In this document: one piece after another, positions 17,360 through 26,981 of the stretch | How the letters are laid out: each line of letters begins with the position of its first letter | Numbering within the stretch: the stretch's first letter is position 1 | DNA from: Winogradskyella vincentii | GTDB taxonomy: Bacteria > Bacteroidota > Bacteroidia > Flavobacteriales > Flavobacteriaceae | Assembly: GCF_020166345.1 (NCBI RefSeq) | Contig: NZ_JAIUJS010000002.1 | Coordinates: 62,001-126,000 of the forward strand | Direction: 5' to 3' | Length of the DNA: 64,000 bases | Made by a program: the position numbers and the translations under genes | Notes under the pieces: model-generated | Databases searched by the model: none | Told to the model about the DNA's origin: nothing | What the model saw: the letters and a program-made list of their open reading frames with translations, nothing else

Positions 17360-18700
17360 TTAGTTGGTTAAAGCTTTAAAAACATCATTTCCATTAGCAA
17401 ATAATACTAGTGCGATTAAAATAAAGAATCCTACTATTTGTGCACGTTCTAAGAATTTCTCACTTGGCTTACGCCCAGATACCATTTCATATAATAAGAA
17501 CATTACATGTCCACCATCTAAAGCAGGAATTGGCAATAGGTTTAATATAGCTAACATTATAGATAAAAAAGCGGTTAATCCCCAAAAATAAGGCCAGCTC
17601 CATACACTCGAGAATTGATCGTATATGGCTTTGAAGCCTCCAAGACCCTTATAGGCACCTGTTTTAGGATTAAATATTGCCGCTAATTGATCGCCATAGT
17701 TACTGATGGTCTTTGTGAATTTGTTCCAACCTGCTCCAAAACTTTCTCCAAATGAATAAGACTTTCTGGTTACTTCATAATAGCCTAAATCCTCAAATTT
17801 TGGATGAATTCTGAAGGGTCTCAAACCAAAGTTTCCATAATTATCCAATTCCAATTCTGTAGTTATTGTTTTATCATCTCTTAAAACCTCAGCAGTTACA
17901 GAGGTGTTTTTTAATCCTCCCAAAACACTATCCAACTGATCAAAATACTTTAATTTCTTCCCATTTATTGAAGTGATAATATCTTCTTCTTTAATGTCTT
18001 TATTTGCATTAGCAGAGCTGTCCGCTATTTGAGCTACCATAAATGGCACTCTATACTCAAACAAATCTTTACTTCCTGTAGATGAAAGTTGCCCTAAAAA
18101 ATCTTCGGGTAAATCAATTGTTTTGGTTTCCTCTCCCCTTTTTACAGTAATTTGTTCTGCCTTAATGATATTAAGACCTATATCAGAATCATTAATTATT
18201 GGAGCGTCATTTATTGCAATAACCTTATCACCAGTTTTTAAACCTGCTTCTTCTAAAGCTGGATTCGCAATCCAATAACCGTCTTTAAGACTATCTACTT
18301 TAACTACAGAATCACCATATGCAAATGAAACAGCCACATATATAACGTAAGCCAAGATGAAATTTACAGTAACACCACCAAGCATTATTATAAGTCTCTG
18401 CCAAGCAGGTTTAGAACGGAATTCCCATGGTTGTGGCGGTTGCGCCATTTGTTCTTTATCCATGCTTTCATCAATCATTCCGGCAATTTTCACATAGCCA
18501 CCAAGTGGTAACCAACCTATACCATAAACAGTTTCACCAATTTTCTTTTTAAAAAGAGAAAACTTAACATCGAAAAACAAATAGAACTTCTCCACCTTAG
18601 TTTTAAACAGCTTTGCTGGTATAAAATGCCCAAGCTCATGTAAAACAATAAGCAAAGATAAGCTGAGTAAAAATTGAGATATTTTAATTATAAATTCCAT
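17360..18700 (-). CDS. rseP: RseP-like site-2 protease (family M50)
   Basis: An inner-membrane zinc protease that cleaves transmembrane substrates such as anti-sigma factors or remnant signal peptides. The zinc motif HELGH is at residues 21-25 in the first membrane segment, and the third ligand Asp395 lies in the C-terminal LLPIPALDGGH. Two PDZ-like regions lie between (about 110-200 and 210-285). Length (446 aa) and four-segment layout are normal. A TACTTTTG box for this gene lies on the minus strand at 18726-18733. It is divergent from the SCO gene. Confidence 0.95.
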   Translation of the reverse strand: MEFIIKISQFLLSLSLLIVLHELGHFIPAKLFKTKVEKFYLFFDVKFSLFKKKIGETVYGIGWLPLGGYVKIAGMIDESMDKEQMAQPPQPWEFRSKPAWQRLIIMLGGVTVNFILAYVIYVAVSFAYGDSVVKVDSLKDGYWIANPALEEAGLKTGDKVIAINDAPIINDSDIGLNIIKAEQITVKRGEETKTIDLPEDFLGQLSSTGSKDLFEYRVPFMVAQIADSSANANKDIKEEDIITSINGKKLKYFDQLDSVLGGLKNTSVTAEVLRDDKTITTELELDNYGNFGLRPFRIHPKFEDLGYYEVTRKSYSFGESFGAGWNKFTKTISNYGDQLAAIFNPKTGAYKGLGGFKAIYDQFSSVWSWPYFWGLTAFLSIMLAILNLLPIPALDGGHVMFLLYEMVSGRKPSEKFLERAQIVGFFILIALVLFANGNDVFKALTN

Positions 18701-18725
18701 TTAGTCACTTTCAAATTTCGATTGA

Positions 18726-18733
18726 CAAAAGTA
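18726..18733 (-). promoter_or_regulatory. -7 box of rseP promoter
   Basis: On the minus strand the bases read TACTTTTG (TAnnTTTG), 25 nt before the rseP ATG. The palindrome at 18748-18766 covers the expected -33 region. Confidence 0.5.
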
Positions 18734-18747
18734 ATCTTTTCAATGCA

Positions 18748-18766
18748 TTTAGAAAATAATTCTAAA
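18748..18766. promoter_or_regulatory. inverted repeat TTTAGAA-N5-TTCTAAA between rseP and the SCO gene
   Basis: Perfect 7-bp arms separated by AATAA. It falls on the expected -33 position of the rseP promoter and could be a repressor site. The arms resemble those of the DtxR-type box at 29647-29662 and the hemA-region palindrome at 49489-49505, but the spacers differ. Confidence 0.4.
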
Positions 18767-18859
18767 TTCAATCATTTCATTTTTAACAAGGATTTAGATT
18801 TATGTTAAAAATAGAGCTACAAATCTGTTAAAAATATCAAAGAAAACAACAATGAGTCG

Positions 18860-18867
18860 TACCTTTG
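18860..18867 (+). promoter_or_regulatory. -7 box of the SCO-family gene
   Basis: TACCTTTG fits TAnnTTTG and lies 25 nt before the ATG at 18893. Confidence 0.55.
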
Positions 18868-18892
18868 CCAAATCAATAAATAAAGGCAATTC

Positions 18893-19567
18893 ATGTCGTT
18901 TCTTTCATTTTTTAAAGACTATAAAAAATTCGGAATTTTCTTCACAGTTTTATGTGTTGTTATTGTCATGATTATCTATAGTATCCTTAATGTAAATAAG
19001 CCATTACCAATCTATCAACCTGCAATGGTCAGTGAAGAATTAGTAGATAGTACGCTACAACACAAGGCCAAATATCATAAAATAGCAGACTTTAGCTTAG
19101 TAAATCAGAATGGTGAAATAGTTACCCAAGAGACTTACAAGGATAAAATATATGTAGCTGATTTCTTTTTTACTACCTGCCAAACGATTTGCCCTATAAT
19201 GACCGATCATATGTATCAGATTCAAAGGGAAATTATAAATGATGATGATATAATGTTGTTATCCCATTCGGTAACACCACAAATAGATACAGTTGAGCAA
19301 CTTAAAAAATACGCGAACAAGAAGGGTGTTATAGATAGAAAATGGAACTTAGTTACAGGAGACAAAAAGCAAATCTATGAGCTTGCCAGAAAAAGCTACC
19401 TCGCTGTAAAAACAGATGGTTCTGGTGATGAGTACGACATGATACATACAGAAAATTTTATGCTCATTGATAAAAAGCGACAGATAAGAGGTTTCTACGA
19501 TGGTACAAATCCAGAAGACATTGATAGACTCATAGAGGACATTGAAACTTTAAAAGAAGAATCTTAA
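18893..19567 (+). CDS. SCO1/SenC-family copper chaperone
   Basis: A membrane-anchored thioredoxin-fold protein that delivers copper to the CuA site of cytochrome oxidase or maintains its thiols. A single N-terminal membrane helix (about residues 12-33) is followed by the fold with the copper-binding pair Cys96-x3-Cys100 (TTCQTICPIM) and distal His185 (DMIHTENF). All three copper ligands are present. The length of 224 aa is normal. It precedes feoA by 80 bp, but feoA has its own -7 box, so it is likely separately transcribed. Confidence 0.94.
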   Translation: MSFLSFFKDYKKFGIFFTVLCVVIVMIIYSILNVNKPLPIYQPAMVSEELVDSTLQHKAKYHKIADFSLVNQNGEIVTQETYKDKIYVADFFFTTCQTICPIMTDHMYQIQREIINDDDIMLLSHSVTPQIDTVEQLKKYANKKGVIDRKWNLVTGDKKQIYELARKSYLAVKTDGSGDEYDMIHTENFMLIDKKRQIRGFYDGTNPEDIDRLIEDIETLKEES

Positions 19568-19607
19568 ATTCTTCTCAAATCCTACAACGACACATAAATT
19601 TTTAGCT

Positions 19608-19615
19608 TATTTTTG
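19608..19615 (+). promoter_or_regulatory. -7 box of the feo operon
   Basis: TATTTTTG matches TAnnTTTG, 32 nt before the feoA GTG start. Confidence 0.55.
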
Positions 19616-19647
19616 CTTCTTTAAAATTATTCTAAATAAGGAATCGG

Positions 19648-19884
19648 GTGACTTTAGCTGATTTAAAACGTGGACAACAAGGCATCATTAAAGATGTTTC
19701 ATCTATCCATATCCCATTAAAACTACTTGAAATGGGGTGCTTACCTGGTAATTTAGTAGAACTAGTACAAGTTGCTCCTTTTGCAGACCCAATGTATCTT
19801 AATATTAACGGTTCACATTTAGCAATAAGAAAAGAAACTGCTATTCATATTTTAATAGAAACTGTAGATGAGCAAGCAGATTAA
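19648..19884 (+). CDS. feoA: FeoA, ferrous iron transport accessory protein
   Basis: A 78-aa cytoplasmic SH3-like protein that assists FeoB. The sequence shows the family pattern (LADLKRGQQGIIKDV, LLEMGCLPGNLVELV, INGSHLAIRKETA). The start is GTG at 19648, which gives the standard N-terminus MTLADL. The gene overlaps feoB by 17 bp, so the two are translationally coupled. The two genes are separate here, not fused as in some Bacteroidota. Confidence 0.95.
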   Translation: MTLADLKRGQQGIIKDVSSIHIPLKLLEMGCLPGNLVELVQVAPFADPMYLNINGSHLAIRKETAIHILIETVDEQAD

Positions 19885-21967
19885 TGTAGCCTTAATTGGA
19901 AATCCAAACACAGGTAAAACCTCAGTATTTAATGCACTCACAGGATTAAACCAAAAAGTAGGTAATTATCCTGGGATAACAGTAGAAAAAAAAGAGGGTA
20001 TCTGTAAGCTTCCACGTGGTGTTAAAGCCCATATCATTGATTTACCCGGAACATATAGCTTAAACGCTTCTTCTTTAGACGAAAATGTAGTCATTGAGCT
20101 TTTACTCAACAAAAATGATAAAGATTTTCCTGACGTCGCAGTTGTTATAAGTGACGTTGAAAACTTAAAACGAAATCTGTTATTATTTACCCAAATTAAA
20201 GACCTAGAAATACCAACAATTCTAGTAATAAATATGTCTGATCGAATGGCTTACAAAGGCATTTCGTTAGACATAGAATATTTAGAAAGAAAGCTTCAAA
20301 CAAAAATTGCCCTTATTAGTACAAGAAAAAACAAGGGAATTGATGATTTAAAAGAACTGATTACAAATTATAAAGACCTTTCTACAACACCTTGTCTTAA
20401 TGCTTCTTCTATAGATAAAAATTATTTCGACAATTTAAGAAAAGCCTTCCCCAATCAGTTGCTATATAAACTTTGGTTAGTTATTACTCAAGATGTAAAC
20501 TTTGGTAAAACAAATCGAAAAACAATAGACGATGTTTCAAGTTTTAAGACCAAATCAAAAACAGATTTAAAACGCCTTCAGCAAAAAGAGACTATTAAGC
20601 GTTATCAATTCATAAATGATACGCTTAAAAAAGGGCAAACTATTGATTTGGCCTCTGCTAAAGACCTCAGAATAAAACTCGATAGAATTCTAACACATAA
20701 AGTTTGGGGCTATTTAATTTTTGGCGTTATTCTTCTAACAATTTTTCAGGCAATTTACGATTGGTCTAGCGTACCAATGGATTTTATTGATAGTGCATTT
20801 GCTTCTTTAAGTGAATGGACTAAAAGCACCTTACCAGATGGTGCTTTTACAGATTTATTGGCAGAAGGTATAATAGCTGGTCTTGGCGGTATAGTAATAT
20901 TTATACCTCAAATAGCATTTTTATTTCTCTTTATCGCTATTCTGGAGGAAAGTGGTTATATGAGTCGAGTTGTATTCTTAATGGATCGCATTATGAGACG
21001 ATTTGGCTTAAGTGGTAAAAGTGTAGTGCCCTTAATATCTGGTACAGCATGTGCTATCCCAGCTATTATGGCAACTCGTAATATAGAAAGTTGGAAAGAG
21101 CGATTAATAACAATCTTAGTAACACCATTTACAACCTGTTCGGCTAGATTACCTGTTTATTTAATTATAATTTCATTGGTTATACCCGAAGGAAGGTTCT
21201 TAGGGCTGAGTTATCAAGCTCTAACACTAATGTTACTATATCTCATTGGTTTTGGTGCAGCCGTAGGTTCTGCCTACATTTTAAACAAGGTTCTCAAAAT
21301 TAGAAGTAAAACGTTCTTTGTTGTAGAAATGCCAAATTACAAACTTCCCTTATTTAAAAATGTTGCACTAACAGTTATTGAGAAAACGAAAGCATTCGTA
21401 TTTGGTGCGGGTAAAATCATTTTAGCTATTTCTATTGTCTTGTGGTTTTTAGCTTCCTATGGACCAGGTGAGCAATTTAATAATGCAGAACGTATTGTGA
21501 CAGAACAATACGCTAATGTCAACTTGAATGAAGAGGAACTCAGTCAAAAAATTGCTTCGCATAAACTAGAACATTCATTTATCGGTGTAACAGGTAGAGC
21601 AATAGAACCTGTTATAAGACCTCTTGGTTATGATTGGAAAATCGGAATTGCCATAGTAAGTTCCTTTGCGGCGAGAGAAGTATTTGTTGGGACCCTTGCA
21701 ACTATTTACAGCGTAGGTAGTGATGAGGAAGAAACCATTAAAAACAGAATGGCTGGAGAGGTAAATCCTATTCTTGGTGGACCACTATTTAATTTTGCTT
21801 CAGGGATATCATTATTATTATTTTATGCGTTCGCCATGCAATGTATGAGTACTCTTGCCATTGTTAAAAAAGAAACCAATTCTTGGAAATGGCCAATGTA
21901 CCAACTGGTAATTATGAGTGGTTTTGCTTATCTTGTAGCATTAATAGCCTTTCAAATATTAAAATAA
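19868..21967 (+). CDS. feoB: FeoB, ferrous iron permease
   Basis: An inner-membrane Fe(II) transporter with an N-terminal G domain: P-loop GNPNTGKTS (11-19), switch region PGITVE, DLPGTYSL and NMSD specificity motif. The Gate domains follow (GGIVIFIPQIAFLFLFIAILEE and SGTACAIPAIMATRN...TTCSARLP), then C-terminal helices. The 699-aa length is typical for Bacteroidota. It overlaps feoA by 17 bp and is followed immediately by a FeoB-associated small membrane protein, so this is a complete feo operon. Confidence 0.97.
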   Translation: MSKQINVALIGNPNTGKTSVFNALTGLNQKVGNYPGITVEKKEGICKLPRGVKAHIIDLPGTYSLNASSLDENVVIELLLNKNDKDFPDVAVVISDVENLKRNLLLFTQIKDLEIPTILVINMSDRMAYKGISLDIEYLERKLQTKIALISTRKNKGIDDLKELITNYKDLSTTPCLNASSIDKNYFDNLRKAFPNQLLYKLWLVITQDVNFGKTNRKTIDDVSSFKTKSKTDLKRLQQKETIKRYQFINDTLKKGQTIDLASAKDLRIKLDRILTHKVWGYLIFGVILLTIFQAIYDWSSVPMDFIDSAFASLSEWTKSTLPDGAFTDLLAEGIIAGLGGIVIFIPQIAFLFLFIAILEESGYMSRVVFLMDRIMRRFGLSGKSVVPLISGTACAIPAIMATRNIESWKERLITILVTPFTTCSARLPVYLIIISLVIPEGRFLGLSYQALTLMLLYLIGFGAAVGSAYILNKVLKIRSKTFFVVEMPNYKLPLFKNVALTVIEKTKAFVFGAGKIILAISIVLWFLASYGPGEQFNNAERIVTEQYANVNLNEEELSQKIASHKLEHSFIGVTGRAIEPVIRPLGYDWKIGIAIVSSFAAREVFVGTLATIYSVGSDEEETIKNRMAGEVNPILGGPLFNFASGISLLLFYAFAMQCMSTLAIVKKETNSWKWPMYQLVIMSGFAYLVALIAFQILK

Positions 21968-22105
21968 ATGAATGCTATAATTCAATACATACTTGCTTTT
22001 TCAGCACTTACAATTGCATTAGTTTATTTGTTTAAAACATTTGTTTGGTGGCCAAAAAAGAGAACAAATAAATCATGTGGTAATGACGATTGTGGTTGTC
22101 ATTAG
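21968..22105 (+). CDS. FeoB-associated Cys-rich membrane protein (45 aa)
   Basis: The ATG directly abuts the feoB stop. The product has one membrane helix (about residues 4-24, ending FVWW), a basic stretch (PKKRTNK) and a Cys-rich tail (SCGNDDCGCH). This is the layout of the FeoB-associated Cys-rich family (PF12669-like) found after feoB in many genomes. It is thought to help FeoB assembly or iron handling; its exact role is not established. Confidence 0.88.
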   Translation: MNAIIQYILAFSALTIALVYLFKTFVWWPKKRTNKSCGNDDCGCH

Positions 22106-22163
22106 ACCTTAAATGTAATTTCTAAACACTGACATTTGTCAACTCTCTTATCATATAAATTAC

Positions 22164-22171
22164 TAACTTTG
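22164..22171 (+). promoter_or_regulatory. -7 box of the metal-efflux operon
   Basis: TAACTTTG fits TAnnTTTG and lies only 5 nt before the ATG at 22177, so the transcript may have almost no leader. Confidence 0.45.
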
Positions 22172-22176
22172 TTAGA

Positions 22177-22569
22177 ATGAGTAAGTTAATTGCTATATCA
22201 CTGTCCTTTATGATTCTGGTTCAAAGTGCTGGGATTGGGGTGAATGATATCCTGCAAATTGATGAACTAATAGAGCATGCTCAATTTCACAAGCAAGAAC
22301 ATGGTGATAATTTCTTTGTTTTCTTATCTAAGCATTATGGGGAATTAAAAGCCGAGCACACTAAAAATCATCATGAAGAACAACAAGATCATGAGCAACT
22401 TCCTTTTCAATGCCAAGGACACACCCTAAGTATTATTGCTTGTTTTGATTTTGAAAATTACACTATAAATACTATTGAAATAACAGATTCTACTGAATCT
22501 AATTTCTATTATGTAAGTTCCTTTTCAACACTACATAAAAAAGGACTTTTGCAACCTCCTAAATTGTAA
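22177..22569 (+). CDS. exported His-rich small protein of the metal-efflux operon
   Basis: A 130-aa protein with a signal peptide-like N-terminus (residues 1 to about 18) and a histidine/acidic stretch around residues 60-82 (KHYGELKAEHTKNHHEEQQDHEQ) that could bind divalent metal in the periplasm. Two Cys lie further on. It lies 74 bp upstream of the CusA-TolC fusion gene and is probably in the same operon. A periplasmic metal chaperone or sensor role is inference from composition and place. I do not recognise a named family. Confidence 0.75.
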   Translation: MSKLIAISLSFMILVQSAGIGVNDILQIDELIEHAQFHKQEHGDNFFVFLSKHYGELKAEHTKNHHEEQQDHEQLPFQCQGHTLSIIACFDFENYTINTIEITDSTESNFYYVSSFSTLHKKGLLQPPKL

Positions 22570-22643
22570 TAATTCACTTCGTTTATTTTTTGTTTACAGC
22601 TTGTACATAGTTACAAGTTGCATATCCATTTAACCAATGAATT

Positions 22644-25600
22644 ATGCTATCTCATATTATCAATTTTAGTTTAAAGAATAAGTTTATTATTCTCTTACTT
22701 ACCACCTTCATTATAGGATTTGGTCTTTACTCCTTGAGCCAAATTTCAATTGGTGCTGTACCAGATGTAACCAATAATCAAGTACAAGTTATTACAACAT
22801 CTCGCAATCTTTCAACTCAAGACATGGAACAGTTTATTACCTATCCAGTGGAGTTAGAAATGGCCAATTTACCAGGTGTACAAGAGATAAGATCCGTATC
22901 AAAATTTGGTCTCTCTGTAGTGACTATTGTTTTTGATGATGACATTGGGACCTATTTGCCCAGACAACTTATATCGGAAAAAATTAAATCTGCTTCAGAG
23001 AAAATACCGGAAGGTTTTGGTACACCAGAAATGGGCCCAATTTCAACTGGTTTAGGAGAAATCTATCAATATATTCTAGATGTAGAAGAAGCTTATAAAG
23101 ATGATTATACTGCTCAAGACCTGCGAACAATTCAAGATTGGATTGTAAAACGTCAACTTTCAGGAATACCAGGAGTGGTTGAGGTTAATACTTGGGGTGG
23201 ATTCTTAAAACAGTACGAAGTCGCACTAAATACCAACAAACTAAACGCAATGAATATTACTGCTCAAGAAGTATTCACTGCGCTAGAAAAAAATAATAGT
23301 GTTGCAGGTGGAGGATACATTGAAAAGGTAAATCAGGCCTATTTTATTCGTGGAGATGGTTTGGTTTCCTCATTAGAGGATATCGGCAACATTGTAATTA
23401 AAAATAATAATGGTGTGCCAATTTATATTAAAGATGTAGCAAAAGTTGGTTTTGGCAACGCCAACAGATTTGGTGCCATAACCGGTAACGGTGAGGGTGA
23501 AAAAGTTTTAGGACAGGTTATGATGCTCAAAGGTGCCAATTCTAAAGAAGTAATTGAGGCAGTCAAAGAACGTGTTGCTTCCATTTCAAAGTCACTCCCA
23601 GAAGGCGTATACATAAATGCCTTCTTAGATCGTAGTGAACTGATAGGAAAAACAAGTTTTACTGTAACAGAAAATTTGGTTTTAGGCTGTCTTATTGTTG
23701 TCTTTGTAGTGGTCCTTTTATTAGGAAATCTAAGGTCTGGATTGGTAGTTGCTTCTATTATACCCTTATGCTTATTATTTGCTTTGTCGTTAATGTACAT
23801 TTTTGGCGTAGATGCCAATCTTATGAGTCTTGGAGCAATTGATTTTGGGATTATTATTGATGGTGCAGTCATTATTGTAGAGTTTATTGCCTTTAAAATT
23901 ACCCAAGAACATCTTCAATTTGCCAATCTTAATAAGCAGGAAAGTCAGGTATATAAAGATCAAATCACATATAGAGGCACAACAAAAATGATGAATTCAG
24001 CCATATTCGGTCAACTGATTATTCTCATTGTATTCATCCCAATATTATCGCTCAGTGGTGTTGAAGGTAAAATGTTTAGGCCTATGGCACTCACATTTAG
24101 TTTTGCCTTAATAGGTGCAATGATTTTTTGTTTTACATATGTACCTGTTGTAGCTTCAATTTTCTTAAAGCCAACGAAACAGACAAACAAAAACATTTCA
24201 ATCAGATTAATGCGCTGGCTAAACTCATTATATGATCCAATAATTAGTTGGGCATTAAAAAGTAAAAGGTTAGTCTTAGGTATCGCATTGTTAATATTGA
24301 TTGTTACTTCATATCTTTTCTCAACAATGGGTGGAGAATTTGTCCCAACATTAGATGAGGGAGATTTTGTAATTCAACCTGTTTTGAAAACAGGCACCTC
24401 TCTGGGTAAAACTGTTGAAATTACCACACAAATAGAAAAAATCTTACTCGATGAATTCCCTGAAGTAAAGCAAGTTGTCACACGTATTGGTGCGGCTGAA
24501 GTACCAACAGATCCAATGTCAATGGAAGAAAGTGATGTTATTATTATTCTAAATGCAAAGAGCGAGTGGACTTCAGCTAATTCTAAAGATGAGCTGGCGG
24601 ATAAGTTTAAAGAAGCACTTGCCATAATTCCTGGGATGGAGGTAGAATTTACGCAACCTATAGAAATGAGGTTTAATGAACTTATTACCGGTGTTAGAGC
24701 TGATATAGCTATAAAAATATTTGGTGAAGACTTAGAAATTCTATCAAAAAAAGGAAGTGAAATAAAAACACTGATAGAAAATGTAGAGGGTGCAGCGGAT
24801 ATCACGGTTGAAAAAATTGATGGTCTGCCACAAATGAGTGTAAACTACGATAGAAACAAAATAGCCAGATATGGTCTTAATATTGAAGACTTAAATAATA
24901 TGCTTTCAATGGGATTTGCAGGAAAATCCGTAGGGAGTGTTTTTGAAGGTGAAAAACGCTTTGACTTAGTAGTAAGATTAGAAAAAGCCAACAGAAAAGA
25001 TATTGACCATATAAAGAATTTATATATAGATCTACCAAATAGCGGAAAAGTTCCTTTGAGTGAATTGGCAGAAATATCATATCAAAAAGGTGCCGCTAAA
25101 ATATCTAGAGATGACACCAGAAGGCGCATAGTTGTTGGTATCAACGTTAGGAACAGAGATTTACAATCTGTTGTAGACGATGTACAAGGAATTATTGATA
25201 AAAACCTCAATTTACCAGTTGGATACAACATTTCGTATGGTGGTCAATTTGAAAATTTACAAAGTGCAAAATCAAGACTTTTGGTTGCCGTTCCAATAGC
25301 TCTAATATTAATCTTTATACTACTCTACTTCGCATTTAAATCAATCAAAGAAGCACTTTTAATTTATTCAGCTATTCCATTAGCTGCCGTAGGAGGTGTA
25401 TTATTCCTTTGGTTGAGAGATATGCCGTTTAGTATTTCTGCAGGAGTTGGGTTTATTGCACTTTTTGGTATTGCGGTACTCAACGGAATTGTACTTATTG
25501 AACATTTTAAAGAATTAAAACAACAAGGATTTAATGATATGGAAACACTTATAAAACAAGGCACAAAAGATCGTCTTCGCGCAGTATTATTAACCGCAAC

Positions 25601-26972
25601 AGCTGCTGCTTTAGGATTCTTGCCTATGGCAATTTCTACAAGTGCAGGAGCTGAAGTACAAAGACCTTTGGCAACGGTTGTGATTGGAGGATTAATTACG
25701 GCTACACTTTTAACGCTGGTTGTGCTACCAGTACTTTATGCATTATTCAATAAACCAAATAAAGGTAGAATGTCTACTGAGGCTAAAACAATTTCTGCAA
25801 TCTTAATCTTTGGCTTACTATCCTTTAATTCATATGGTCAAAACGATCCTAAATCACTTGATAAATTAATAACTATAGCACTTGAGAATAATGCAGGTCT
25901 TAATGCCAGTAGATTAAAAGTAGATCAATCAGATTTATTAATTAATAGTGCGTTTGATTTTGATAAAACTGAGGTTTATTATCAATATGATGAGAACAAT
26001 TTGGCTATTAATGAACGGCCTATTGGTGTCTTTGGCGTACAGCAAGACTTTGAGTTTCCTACTGTTTATTTTGCTAGAAAAAAAGTTAATAAGGCAATTG
26101 TTAACTTAGAAACTACGAATCTTTCTATAAAAGAAAAATCCATTAGAAAAAAGGTTGTTTCAAGCTACTACGACTATTTATTTGCCAAAGAAAAAGTGTC
26201 AATTTACACTCAGCTCGATAGTCTATATTCCGATTTTTCAAGAATTGCTAAGCGACGTTTTGAATTAGGAGAAACAAATTATCTCGAAAAAATTACGGCT
26301 TCATCTAAACAGAGACAGGTAAACATAAATTTAGAACAAGCACAACAAGACCTTAAGATAGCATACCAAAATTTAATTAAGATTGTACAATATCAAGACA
26401 GTCTAGAAATAATTGAAACCAAATTGACCAAAGTACCTCTAGCAATAATTGAATTAAACAGTAGTCCTGAAGTCCTTTACTTTGACAAAAGGCAAGACCT
26501 CTTAAAGGCAAGACAAAGACTAGAAAATCAAAAACTCTTGCCAGATTTAAGCCTTAACTATTTTCAAGGCACAAATTCAGGTTTAAATTCTTCATTGTAC
26601 GGTTATCAATTTGGATTGAAAATTCCTCTTTTATTTGGAGCTCAAAATTCTAAAATTAAGGCTTCAAAGATTGCAATAGATATTTCTAATGAGGAATCCA
26701 CAGAGTACAAAATTCAATTAAACACCAGGTTTAAAACTTTAAATGCTCAATTGATACAAAATCAAAAAGCCTTGGAATATTATGAAACCGAAGGAAAAAT
26801 GCTTGCTAATGAAATTTTAAAAACAGCAAATGTGAGCTTTAAAAATGGTGAGATTGACTTTTATCAATTTATCATTAGTGTAGAAAATGCCTATGACATT
26901 CAGTTAAGTCACTTAGAGAATCTTAACACATACAATCAAACCGTAATACATCTTAATTATTTAACCTTATAA
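22644..26972 (+). CDS. CusA/CzcA-type heavy-metal RND pump fused to a TolC-like outer-membrane channel
   Basis: A 1442-aa fusion. Residues 1 to about 1035 are a heavy-metal efflux RND pump: AVPDVTNNQVQV near the N-terminus, a GAIDFGIIIDGAVI helix with the acidic residues of the proton relay, and two groups of membrane helices. From about residue 1060 to the end the sequence is a TolC/CusC outer-membrane factor with two coiled-coil repeats. The joint contains a signal-peptide-like segment (ISAILIFGLLSFNSYGQ), with an in-frame ATG at 25770 (Met1043) preceded by AAAGG. The fusion is known in Bacteroidota. It acts with the adaptor gene 9 bp downstream to expel Cu/Ag or Co/Zn/Cd; the metal cannot be read from the sequence. 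Confidence 0.93.
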   Translation: MLSHIINFSLKNKFIILLLTTFIIGFGLYSLSQISIGAVPDVTNNQVQVITTSRNLSTQDMEQFITYPVELEMANLPGVQEIRSVSKFGLSVVTIVFDDDIGTYLPRQLISEKIKSASEKIPEGFGTPEMGPISTGLGEIYQYILDVEEAYKDDYTAQDLRTIQDWIVKRQLSGIPGVVEVNTWGGFLKQYEVALNTNKLNAMNITAQEVFTALEKNNSVAGGGYIEKVNQAYFIRGDGLVSSLEDIGNIVIKNNNGVPIYIKDVAKVGFGNANRFGAITGNGEGEKVLGQVMMLKGANSKEVIEAVKERVASISKSLPEGVYINAFLDRSELIGKTSFTVTENLVLGCLIVVFVVVLLLGNLRSGLVVASIIPLCLLFALSLMYIFGVDANLMSLGAIDFGIIIDGAVIIVEFIAFKITQEHLQFANLNKQESQVYKDQITYRGTTKMMNSAIFGQLIILIVFIPILSLSGVEGKMFRPMALTFSFALIGAMIFCFTYVPVVASIFLKPTKQTNKNISIRLMRWLNSLYDPIISWALKSKRLVLGIALLILIVTSYLFSTMGGEFVPTLDEGDFVIQPVLKTGTSLGKTVEITTQIEKILLDEFPEVKQVVTRIGAAEVPTDPMSMEESDVIIILNAKSEWTSANSKDELADKFKEALAIIPGMEVEFTQPIEMRFNELITGVRADIAIKIFGEDLEILSKKGSEIKTLIENVEGAADITVEKIDGLPQMSVNYDRNKIARYGLNIEDLNNMLSMGFAGKSVGSVFEGEKRFDLVVRLEKANRKDIDHIKNLYIDLPNSGKVPLSELAEISYQKGAAKISRDDTRRRIVVGINVRNRDLQSVVDDVQGIIDKNLNLPVGYNISYGGQFENLQSAKSRLLVAVPIALILIFILLYFAFKSIKEALLIYSAIPLAAVGGVLFLWLRDMPFSISAGVGFIALFGIAVLNGIVLIEHFKELKQQGFNDMETLIKQGTKDRLRAVLLTATAAALGFLPMAISTSAGAEVQRPLATVVIGGLITATLLTLVVLPVLYALFNKPNKGRMSTEAKTISAILIFGLLSFNSYGQNDPKSLDKLITIALENNAGLNASRLKVDQSDLLINSAFDFDKTEVYYQYDENNLAINERPIGVFGVQQDFEFPTVYFARKKVNKAIVNLETTNLSIKEKSIRKKVVSSYYDYLFAKEKVSIYTQLDSLYSDFSRIAKRRFELGETNYLEKITASSKQRQVNINLEQAQQDLKIAYQNLIKIVQYQDSLEIIETKLTKVPLAIIELNSSPEVLYFDKRQDLLKARQRLENQKLLPDLSLNYFQGTNSGLNSSLYGYQFGLKIPLLFGAQNSKIKASKIAIDISNEESTEYKIQLNTRFKTLNAQLIQNQKALEYYETEGKMLANEILKTANVSFKNGEIDFYQFIISVENAYDIQLSHLENLNTYNQTVIHLNYLTL

Positions 26973-26981
26973 ATTAACGTT

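Noticed and set aside
22570..22643. Hidden gene or riboswitch between the His-rich protein and the CusA fusion
   Set aside because: Only 74 bp, with a GCAAC/GTTGC-like short match (cttgtacatagttacaag) too weak to call; no ORF.
24374..24805. Long minus-strand open frame inside the CusA gene
   Set aside because: Antisense to conserved RND sequence; Ser/Ile-rich composition typical of a shadow frame.
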